A DNA stretch of 6,752 nucleotides from contig JAITWB010000222.1 in assembly GCA_031285525.1 (NCBI GenBank), positions 1 through 6,752 on the forward strand. Reading direction: 5' to 3'. The translations under genes and the position numbers were made by a program. The stretch is from Spirochaetaceae bacterium (GTDB lineage: Bacteria > Spirochaetota > Spirochaetia > Treponematales > Treponemataceae). Below, one piece after another: positions 1 through 5,422 of this stretch (position 1 is its first letter; each line of letters begins with the position of its first letter). Below the pieces are notes generated by a model, which was not told the origin of the DNA, made no database searches, and saw nothing but the letters and a program-made list of their open reading frames with translations.

Positions 1-786
1 CTCCGGCAGACCGCCCACGTTGTGGTGGCTTTTTATAACCGCCGATTTTTTCGAACCCGATTCGATCACGTCGGGATAGATGGTTCCCTGCACGAGGTAG
101 TCAACGGCGCCTATTTTGCGGGCTTCTTCCTCGAACACCCGGATAAACTCCTCGCCGATGATCTTCCGTTTCCGCTCCGGTTCGGTCACTCCTGCGAGTT
201 TTGACAGGAAGCGCTCCGAAGCGTCTACCATGATTATCTTGAGCCCCAGGCTTTCTTTGTAAAAGTGCATCACGTCCCGGGCTTCGTTTTTGCGCAGCAG
301 CCCGTGATCGACGAAGATACAGGTGAGCTGATCGCCGATAGCCTTGTGGACCAGCACCGAAGCTACCGAGGAATCGACCCCGCCGGACAGTGCGGAGAGT
401 ACCTTTTTGTTCCCCACCTTCGCCCGGATCTCTTTGATGAGACTCTCTGCGAAGCGATCCATCTTCCAATTTCCCTCACACTGGCAGTCAGTAAAGAGGA
501 ACTTCTTAAGCTTGGCGTCTTCGGGCATGGCATTACCCACTTCTATGATGGGAATTCCTGCGGGCAAAGAGCTGGGCTTCCATGAGGGATCGGGGTTCGC
601 TGTGTCTCCGGCAAGCACAATGCCCGCTACGTCGGGAGAACAGAGACGTGAGATCTCCACATCGTAGGGAAGGATTTCACAATAGACATGGGTATCACGG
701 ATACGCCGTGCGACGGTCTGGCTGTGATGCCCTCCAAAATCAAGCACAATAACTTTTTCTTCGATCAAGGTTTTCTCTGCGGACAT
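1..786 (-). CDS. guaA: GMP synthase, 3' part cut by window edge, glutaminase domain truncated
   Basis: Converts XMP to GMP (ATP-dependent amination) in cytosolic purine synthesis. The 262 visible residues start at ATG 786, with AGGAGG at 795-800 eight bases upstream. Residues 12-60 match the start of the class I glutaminase domain ([25 protein letters not shown]). The synthetase P-loop LSGGVDSS follows at 133-140, then [29 protein letters not shown] and [10 protein letters not shown], all typical of GuaA. The oddity is that the CQCEGNW boundary between domains lies near residue 101, whereas E. coli has it near 206. About 105 residues are missing, including the catalytic His and Glu. The segment aligned with the nucleophile motif GVCYGMQ reads EVGNAMP, so Cys is replaced by Gly84 (codon 535-537). 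The reading frame is clean across the junction. It follows pyrG by 23 bp, probably in one transcript. I infer an ammonia-dependent enzyme, or one needing a separate glutaminase subunit. The dimerisation domain lies outside the window. Confidence 0.94.
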   Translation of the reverse strand, partial: MSAEKTLIEEKVIVLDFGGHHSQTVARRIRDTHVYCEILPYDVEISRLCSPDVAGIVLAGDTANPDPSWKPSSLPAGIPIIEVGNAMPEDAKLKKFLFTDCQCEGNWKMDRFAESLIKEIRAKVGNKKVLSALSGGVDSSVASVLVHKAIGDQLTCIFVDHGLLRKNEARDVMHFYKESLGLKIIMVDASERFLSKLAGVTEPERKRKIIGEEFIRVFEEEARKIGAVDYLVQGTIYPDVIESGSKKSAVIKSHHNVGGLPE

Positions 787-809
787 CTCCGCAGCCTCCT
801 GCTAATAGG

Positions 810-2405
810 TTATACCTCAGCTCCGTGAGCGGCAGCTGCGGCGATAAAGTCCCGAAACAGGGGATGAGCCCTGTTGGGACGGGATTTAAATTCCGGACGA
901 AACTGAACACAGACCATCCAGGGATGCCCCTCAAGTTCCATCGCCTCTACCAGATTATCCTCTGGACAGATTCCGACGGGCTTGAAGGCGCTTTTCGTAA
1001 ACACTTCGGAGTACTCGTTGTTGAACCCGTAACAGTGCCGGTGACGCTCCGAGATGCTTGCGGTACCATAGGTTTTCTCGATGAGACTGCCCGGGACAAG
1101 GGCGCAGTCGTATTTGCCGACCCGGGGATAACTCTTATCTCTGTTCGGCAGCAGAGCGACAACCGGACGGGAAGTCTTGTTATCCGCCTCTGTGGTGTTT
1201 GCTCCTTCGAGACCCAACACATTCCGGGCATATTCTACCGCCGCCGCCTGCATACCAAGGCATATCCCGAAATAGGGAATCTGCTGTTCCCGTGCATACC
1301 GGATAGCGAAGAGCAGTTCCTCGATACCCTTATTGCTGGAACCGCCGGGGATGATAACCCCGTTACAGCCGGAAAGACGCGCCGAAGCGGCTGCATAGTC
1401 GGTGAGTTCAGTGGAGTCCACATAATCGATAGTGACTCGCGTGCAGTTTGTGATTCCCCCGTGAGTCAGGCTTTCGATAACAGAACGGTAAGCATCCGGC
1501 AGTTCAACAAAGTGTCCGACCAATGCGATTTTGACTTCTTTTTGAGGATTATGGAATCGGCGAACTATCTCCTGCCAGCCGGAAAGGTCCGGCTCTTTGT
1601 CGGGCAGTGCCAGTACCCGGCAGACGATCCTGCCGAGCCCTTCTTTTTCCATCATGAGCGGTACTTCGTAAATGGATTTTGCGTCGAGGTTCTGGATAAC
1701 CGCATCAGACGGAATATTGCAGTAGAGGGCTATTTTGTCCTTCGAGTGAGAATCCAGAGGCAATTGGCTGCGTATCATGACTATATCCGGCTGAATCCCG
1801 AGTCCCTGAATCTCTTTTACGCTGTGCTGGGTCGGCTTGGTTTTAAGCTCCCCTGCATTTTTGAGATAGGGCACCAAAGTCAAATGTATGAAGGCGCAGT
1901 TTTCGCTTCCCACGGTATTTCGGGTCTGCAGAATCGCTTCTATAAAAGGGAGGGATTCGATGTCTCCTACTGTTCCGCCTATTTCGGTTATGATGATCTC
2001 CGCATCGGTTTCCCGGGAAGGCTGCATAATACGATTCCGTATTTCATCGGTGATGCTGGGAATCACCTGAACCGTACCGCCGTCGTATCCGCCCTTGCGT
2101 TCCCGTTCGAGAACCGACAGATAGACCCGTCCCGCTGTGGTATTACTGTTTTGGGTGGTGCTTTCATCGGTAAAACGTTCGTAGTGCCCCAGATCCAGGT
2201 CTGCGGCAGCGCCGTCTTCGGTGACAAAAACTTCCCCGTGCTGAAAAGGGTTCATATTGCCGGGATCTATATTCAGGTAAGGGTCGAATTTCTGGTTTAC
2301 CACCCGAAATCCCCGTTCCTTGAGCAGCAAACCCAAGGAGGCGGCAGCAATTCCCTTTCCAAGGGAGGAAGCCACACCGCCGGTTATGAAAATATATTTC
2401 GCCAT
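810..2405 (-). CDS. pyrG: CTP synthase, glutaminase site altered
   Basis: Aminates UTP to CTP with ATP, the last step of pyrimidine nucleotide synthesis. It is 531 residues long, close to the family norm (E. coli 545). The amidoligase half looks intact: P-loop GGVASSLGKGI at 9-19, QKFDPYLNIDPG at 38-49, LDLGHYERF at 70-78, TEIGGTVGDIESLPF at 140-154 and KTKPTQHSVKE at 188-198. The glutaminase half has the nucleophile elbow GICLGMQ with Cys382. However, the usual QFHPEF reads QFRPEF, so Arg503 (codon 897-899) replaces the triad His while Glu505 stays. The usual oxyanion loop GGFGxRG reads GGSSNKG at 354-360, and RHRHRY reads RHRHCY near 455. Glutamine hydrolysis is therefore probably weak or absent, while ammonia-dependent synthesis should survive. 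ATG 2405 is chosen because the conserved N-terminus begins there and AGAGG (2414-2418) lies eight bases upstream. It is the first gene of the pyrG-guaA pair. Confidence 0.97.
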   Translation of the reverse strand: MAKYIFITGGVASSLGKGIAAASLGLLLKERGFRVVNQKFDPYLNIDPGNMNPFQHGEVFVTEDGAAADLDLGHYERFTDESTTQNSNTTAGRVYLSVLERERKGGYDGGTVQVIPSITDEIRNRIMQPSRETDAEIIITEIGGTVGDIESLPFIEAILQTRNTVGSENCAFIHLTLVPYLKNAGELKTKPTQHSVKEIQGLGIQPDIVMIRSQLPLDSHSKDKIALYCNIPSDAVIQNLDAKSIYEVPLMMEKEGLGRIVCRVLALPDKEPDLSGWQEIVRRFHNPQKEVKIALVGHFVELPDAYRSVIESLTHGGITNCTRVTIDYVDSTELTDYAAASARLSGCNGVIIPGGSSNKGIEELLFAIRYAREQQIPYFGICLGMQAAAVEYARNVLGLEGANTTEADNKTSRPVVALLPNRDKSYPRVGKYDCALVPGSLIEKTYGTASISERHRHCYGFNNEYSEVFTKSAFKPVGICPEDNLVEAMELEGHPWMVCVQFRPEFKSRPNRAHPLFRDFIAAAAAHGAEV

Positions 2406-2411
2406 TTATTC

Positions 2412-2522
2412 CGCCTCTATCTGCCCTTTAGTTTATCATAAATCAGGGCTGCTTGAAAAGATCGGGGAGCAGAGACTAGTGTTCCATCCATCAAAGAGTC
2501 AAACAATTTGAGGATAGAGGCG
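2412..2522. repeat. 10-bp perfect inverted repeat in pyrG leader
   Basis: CGCCTCTATC at 2412-2421 has its exact reverse complement GATAGAGGCG at 2513-2522, with 91 bases between. In minus-strand RNA the arm next to the gene contains the pyrG Shine-Dalgarno (AGAGG), and the distal arm could pair with it and hide it. A 10-bp perfect match within a gap of about 200 bases is unlikely, though not impossible, by chance. It could instead act at DNA level as a looping operator. Confidence 0.45.
2435..2440 (-). promoter_or_regulatory. Candidate pyrG -10 box with GGGC start region
   Basis: On the minus strand TATGAT is followed by AAACTAAAGGGC, so transcription would begin around 2426-2428, in or next to a GGGC run, about 21-23 bases before the pyrG ATG. 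No good -35 is present at the right distance (GATCTT at 17 bp), so the promoter call is weak. The same TATGAT hexamer is used in the better EamA promoter. Confidence 0.35.
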
Positions 2523-2610
2523 TTTTAGTTTGATTCTTGCATCTGCGGTAATGAAGGAATACCATGTGTGTTCAAGCTTTTTTACCTGCTCTCTGCTCCT
2601 TTCTCCCTCG

Positions 2611-3024
2611 TTACAGTATCATCGTAACCGTCCCCGCCGTAATCAACACCGCCCCTATAATCGTCTTTACCGTCATTTGCTCTCTGAGAAAAACCGTCGC
2701 CAGAATGAGGGTCAGAACGATGCTGAACTTGTCGATAGGAACAACCCGTGAAACCCCGTCGAGCTGGATCGCCTTATAGTAACAGAGCCAGGAAAGACCT
2801 GTCGCAATGCCGGACAGCACGAGAAAGAGCATACTCCGTTTCGTTATCTCCTGAATCCCCTGCTGGGCTCCGGTGAAGAACACTATTCCCCACGCCAGAA
2901 CCAGTACCACCCCGGTGCGGATCGCCGTAGCCAAATTGGAATTAACTCCATCGATGCCGATCTTCGCAAGAATCGAGGTCAGACTCGCAAAAACTGCCGA
3001 AAGAACTGCGTAGACTATCCACAT
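2611..3024 (-). CDS. EamA/DMT-family half-size membrane transporter
   Basis: A very hydrophobic 137-residue protein with about five membrane segments (roughly 2-22, 31-52, 63-84, 94-113 and 118-136). It ends in LREQMTVKTIIGAVLITAGTV, the typical end of an EamA repeat. Full-length EamA (drug/metabolite transporter) proteins carry two such repeats in about 300 residues. This one has a single repeat and presumably works as a dimer in the inner membrane. The substrate cannot be read from sequence. Start ATG 3024 has AAGGAG at 3031-3036 six bases upstream and a good promoter 30 bp further up. It lies upstream of pyrG on the same strand with a 205-bp gap and no clear terminator, so some read-through into pyrG is possible. 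A link to nitrogen or nucleoside transport would be speculation. Confidence 0.85.
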   Translation of the reverse strand: MWIVYAVLSAVFASLTSILAKIGIDGVNSNLATAIRTGVVLVLAWGIVFFTGAQQGIQEITKRSMLFLVLSGIATGLSWLCYYKAIQLDGVSRVVPIDKFSIVLTLILATVFLREQMTVKTIIGAVLITAGTVTMIL

Positions 3025-3053
3025 ACTATGCTCCTTTGTTGTTCCGTACTTTT

Positions 3054-3082
3054 ATCATACTGAAATTCGCAAGTCTTCTCAA
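3054..3082 (-). promoter_or_regulatory. Promoter of the EamA transporter gene
   Basis: On the minus strand TTGAGA (3077-3082) and TATGAT (3054-3059) are separated by 17 bp, a near-consensus sigma-70 type promoter. It gives a leader of about 23 bases carrying the AAGGAG ribosome site of the transporter gene. Confidence 0.65.
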
Positions 3083-3083
3083 C

Positions 3084-3112
3084 TTTTCAAATGTATACAA
3101 ATATGTTATACT
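3084..3112 (+). promoter_or_regulatory. Divergent promoter toward the coiled-coil gene
   Basis: TTTTCA (3084-3089), a 17-bp spacer and TATACT (3107-3112) form a plausible sigma-70 type promoter on the plus strand. Its -35 box lies one base from the -35 box of the minus-strand promoter, so the two are back to back and could compete or share a regulator. The resulting leader to ATG 3264 would be about 145 bases. Confidence 0.45.
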
Positions 3113-3263
3113 CTAAAGAGAGTTAGCAAGACGGAGTATAAGACTTCACACATACATTTTTCTCTTTTTTTACCTTTTTTTCTCACTTTTTACTGAAAAC
3201 CACGACTCTTCCCCGAATATATATATAGTCACACGTGCACAACGCACCATTTAGGAGGAAATA
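3113..3263 (+). other. Long pyrimidine-rich leader of the coiled-coil gene
   Basis: This non-coding stretch between the candidate promoter and ATG 3264 has T-rich runs over 3157-3192 (three blocks of five to eight T broken by C and A), then an 11-base alternating AT run at 3217-3227. I see no stable hairpin before the T runs, so I do not call a terminator. The AT run could serve as a second -10 region but has no good -35. AGGAGG at 3253-3258, five bases before the ATG, is a strong ribosome site. Confidence 0.4.
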
Positions 3264-3995
3264 ATGGCGATACGTACAAGAAGAACAAGAAAGGTTGCGG
3301 CCAGAAATCTGGCTGTCAGGAAGCTAACAGGAATGCCGGCAAGGAGGTCGAGCAGAGAAGAGCTGGAGGCTCGGTTGGATCGGGTTCAGAAACTCGCTGA
3401 AGAGGTTCATCTGGCTCACCGGGAAGCAGAACAATCGAGAAAGGAAACAGAACAAAGGAGGAAAGAACAATCGAGAAAGGAGGCAGAACAAAGGAGAATG
3501 GAAGCAGAACAGTCGAAAAAGGATCTAGACGCAACCGTTGATGAATTCATGAAGACTGCCAATAAAATGCTTGGAGAGTTTGGTAATACACTGGGTTCTT
3601 TGATGGAACACGTCATGACTCCTGATTTACCCCGTAAGTTCAGAGAATTCGGGTTCTCCTTCACGAAAATAGAGCCGGCAAAATTGAAGGATGAGGAGCG
3701 GATTATCTATGCGGAAATCGACGGTCTTATGGAAACCGAAGAACAGGTAATGGTGGTGGAGGTGAAAACAACCCTCCGGGTGAAGGATGTGGATAATCAT
3801 CTCAAGCGGATGGAACGGATACGCATCCATGCCGATGAGAAGGGGGATAATCGGGAGTATTTCGGGGCAATTGCAGGAGCGATAATGGGCTCGGCTACCA
3901 AGCGGTATGCCCTGTCGAAGGGACTCTTTGTTATCGAGCCCTCGGGGGAAGATGTCACCGTGATAAAACCTACTGGGGAGCCTCAGAAGTGGTAA
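3264..3995 (+). CDS. Uncharacterised coiled-coil protein with PD-(D/E)XK-like domain
   Basis: A 243-residue protein with no signal peptide or membrane segment. Residues 1-28 are rich in Arg and Lys. Residues 31-92 form a strongly charged coiled coil (E, Q, R and K) built from a repeated EQSRKEAEQRR-like unit, and 93-118 continue as amphipathic helix. The C-terminal part (about 119-240) includes KFREFGFSF, then AEIDGL with Asp153, and VVEVKTTL with Glu166 and Lys168. That D-x(n)-ExK spacing between hydrophobic strands resembles the PD-(D/E)XK nuclease fold. Similar coiled-coil plus nuclease-like proteins, as I remember them, are recurrent hypothetical proteins (DUF3782 type) in spirochaetes and cyanobacteria. 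That family link is recall, not a search. Nuclease activity is unproven. Start ATG 3264 is fixed by AGGAGG five bases upstream. It stands alone, divergent from the transporter and with its own gap before recA. Confidence 0.85.
   Translation: MAIRTRRTRKVAARNLAVRKLTGMPARRSSREELEARLDRVQKLAEEVHLAHREAEQSRKETEQRRKEQSRKEAEQRRMEAEQSKKDLDATVDEFMKTANKMLGEFGNTLGSLMEHVMTPDLPRKFREFGFSFTKIEPAKLKDEERIIYAEIDGLMETEEQVMVVEVKTTLRVKDVDNHLKRMERIRIHADEKGDNREYFGAIAGAIMGSATKRYALSKGLFVIEPSGEDVTVIKPTGEPQKW
3429..3522 (+). repeat. Tandem 36-bp period repeat inside the coiled coil
   Basis: A 32-base unit at 3429-3460 recurs at 3465-3496 with 30 of 32 bases identical, a period of 36 bp (12 residues). A shorter third copy of 16 bases (14 identical) lies at 3507-3522, offset by 42 bp (14 residues). 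The repeats encode EQSRKE and EQRR units. Identity at DNA level points to recent duplication of coiled-coil units; the 12- and 14-residue steps differ from a plain heptad period. Confidence 0.8.
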
Positions 3996-4018
3996 GCATA
4001 TTGACTCTATCGAACCAT

Positions 4019-4055
4019 GGGAGACGGTCTCAGTTTCCCCTACTATGTTTTTTTT
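4019..4055 (+). terminator. Possible weak terminator after the coiled-coil gene
   Basis: GGGAGAC (4019-4025) can pair with GTTTCCC (4033-4039), seven pairs including one G-U, around a 7-base loop. A run of eight T (4048-4055) follows after eight bases, which is further than in a classical intrinsic terminator. It sits 23 bp after the stop at 3995, where a terminator is expected, but the stem is weak. Confidence 0.35.
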
Positions 4056-4066
4056 CCGTTTTTTTG

Positions 4067-4101
4067 TATAATTATCACGAAAAAATACTGAAAAACGGTA
4101 T
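4067..4101 (+). promoter_or_regulatory. recA promoter -10 box and downstream inverted repeat
   Basis: TATAAT at 4067-4072 is a perfect -10 box, but the -35 position holds only TATGTT inside the T-rich tract. Just after the expected start point lies an imperfect inverted repeat, ATACTG-AAAAA-CGGTAT (4085-4101, five of six pairs). This placement suits a repressor operator such as a LexA-type SOS site. It matches neither the E. coli nor the Bacillus consensus exactly, so the repressor is unknown. Confidence 0.5.
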
Positions 4102-4132
4102 CTGTCGCCAATATAGATAATGGGAGGGAAAG

Positions 4133-5422
4133 GTGGCAAAAGTGATTACAGAAATTAATCCCGATGCGGATGCTTCAGAGAAACTGAAGGCCCTTGAGGT
4201 TGCCCGATTACAGATCGAAAAGCAGTTCGGGCAGGGCTCTCTCATGAAACTGGGAACCAGAACCGACGCAGCCGGTGTGGATGTCATACCGTCCGGTTCT
4301 ATCCTGCTGGATGAAGCCCTTGGAATAGGCGGCTATCCCCGGGGACGGATCATCGAGATGTTCGGCCCTGAATCTTCGGGTAAGACAACTATTGCGCTTC
4401 ATGCTATTGCGGAGGCGCAGCGGCTGGGGGGCATAGCGGCATTTATCGATGCGGAACATGCGCTGGATCCGGTGTATGCGAAAAACCTCGGCGTTAATAT
4501 CGACGAACTCTGGGTGTCTCAGCCCGACACGGGTGAACAGGCGCTGGAAATAGCAGAAAGTCTCGTCCGTTCCGGGGCGGTGGACATCATCGTTGTGGAC
4601 TCGGTGGCGGCTCTTACCCCTCAGGCGGAGATCGCCGGGGATATGGGTGACAGCCATATGGGACTCCAGGCCCGGCTCATGAGCCAGGCACTGCGCAAGC
4701 TTACCGCCATAATCGGCAAGTCAAGAACCCTGCTGGTCTTTATCAACCAGATACGTATGAAGATAGGTGTCATGTTCGGTAACCCCGAAACAACCACCGG
4801 AGGAAATGCCCTCAAGTTCTATGCTTCGGTCCGTCTTGAGATTCGGCGCATTGAGAGTATCGACAACAAAGGCGAAGAGGATGCCGTCGGTAACCGGGTT
4901 CGTGTAAAGGTAGTGAAGAATAAGGTTGCTCCCCCTTTCAGAAAGGCTGAACTGGACATCATGTTCGGAAAAGGGGTTTCCTCGGTGGCAAGTATGCTGG
5001 ATTCTGCGGTACGCCATGGCTTTATCGACAAAAAGGGCGCCTGGTATTCAGCGGGAGAGGAAAAGGTCGGACAGGGTAGGGAGAACTCCATCACCTATCT
5101 GCTGGAACATCCCGATTTTACTGCGGATATTGAACAGAAGATCCGTGCAAAGCTCTTCCCGGGACAGGAGCTCCGCAAGAGCGAACGTGCTGCCGCCCAG
5201 GCTCCCAAAGGGGTTGCCGCTGGAACCGGCGGGGTGAAGAAGAGCGCCCCTGCGAAGGAAGCGGCTTCTGTGAAAGAAGTCACATCTGAGGATGGCGCTG
5301 GAAGTGCTGTTGCTGGAAGCAGCGCAGGAAGCGCTGGCAAGATCAGCGTAGGAAAGCCGGTGGCGCAAAAGCCGTCCAAAGCTGCCGATGTGGGAGATGA
5401 ACCGCCGGATGAGCTCTTCTGA
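4133..5422 (+). CDS. recA: Recombinase RecA with extended C-terminal tail
   Basis: A DNA-dependent ATPase that forms filaments on single-stranded DNA, performs strand exchange and triggers LexA cleavage. The conserved core is complete: Walker A GPESSGKT at 78-85, catalytic Glu109 in DAEHALDP, Walker [11 protein letters not shown] at 152-161, loop L1 around [10 protein letters not shown] (172-181) and loop L2 from [20 protein letters not shown] (205-224). The C-terminal domain is at about 275-345. The total of 429 residues compares with about 350 in most bacteria. The extra 80 (about 350-429) are low-complexity Ala, Gly, Ser, Pro and Lys, ending in an acidic PPDELF. The tail may tune DNA access as the acidic tail of E. 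coli RecA does, but that is inference. Translation starts at GTG 4133 with GGAGG at 4123-4127; no in-frame ATG nearby fits better. It overlaps the next gene by 14 bp. Confidence 0.97.
   Translation: MAKVITEINPDADASEKLKALEVARLQIEKQFGQGSLMKLGTRTDAAGVDVIPSGSILLDEALGIGGYPRGRIIEMFGPESSGKTTIALHAIAEAQRLGGIAAFIDAEHALDPVYAKNLGVNIDELWVSQPDTGEQALEIAESLVRSGAVDIIVVDSVAALTPQAEIAGDMGDSHMGLQARLMSQALRKLTAIIGKSRTLLVFINQIRMKIGVMFGNPETTTGGNALKFYASVRLEIRRIESIDNKGEEDAVGNRVRVKVVKNKVAPPFRKAELDIMFGKGVSSVASMLDSAVRHGFIDKKGAWYSAGEEKVGQGRENSITYLLEHPDFTADIEQKIRAKLFPGQELRKSERAAAQAPKGVAAGTGGVKKSAPAKEAASVKEVTSEDGAGSAVAGSSAGSAGKISVGKPVAQKPSKAADVGDEPPDELF

Noticed and set aside
825..2441. A 538-residue open frame on the plus strand, fully antisense to pyrG.
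   Set aside because: PyrG on the other strand is unmistakable. The antisense frame has no family resemblance and follows from codon usage that avoids reverse-strand stops.
2499..2511. Small palindrome TCAAA-CAA-TTTGA upstream of pyrG, as a terminator or operator.
   Set aside because: The five-pair AT-rich stem is too weak and has no T run on the minus strand after it.
2530..2779. Two short plus-strand frames of 71-73 residues over the end of the transporter gene.
   Set aside because: They are antisense to a protein with clear membrane segments, have no family resemblance, and share no frame with each other.
3071..3146. Inverted repeat AAGTCTT / AAGACTT flanking the divergent promoters.
   Set aside because: Seven base pairs at this spacing are expected by chance in an AT-rich gap of this size.
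3157..3192. T-rich runs as an intrinsic terminator in the leader of the coiled-coil gene.
   Set aside because: No stable GC-rich stem precedes the T runs on the plus strand.
3627..4139. A 170-residue minus-strand frame across the end of the coiled-coil gene and the recA promoter.
   Set aside because: It overlaps a real gene and a clear promoter region, has no recognisable motif, and is a shadow of the plus-strand codon pattern.
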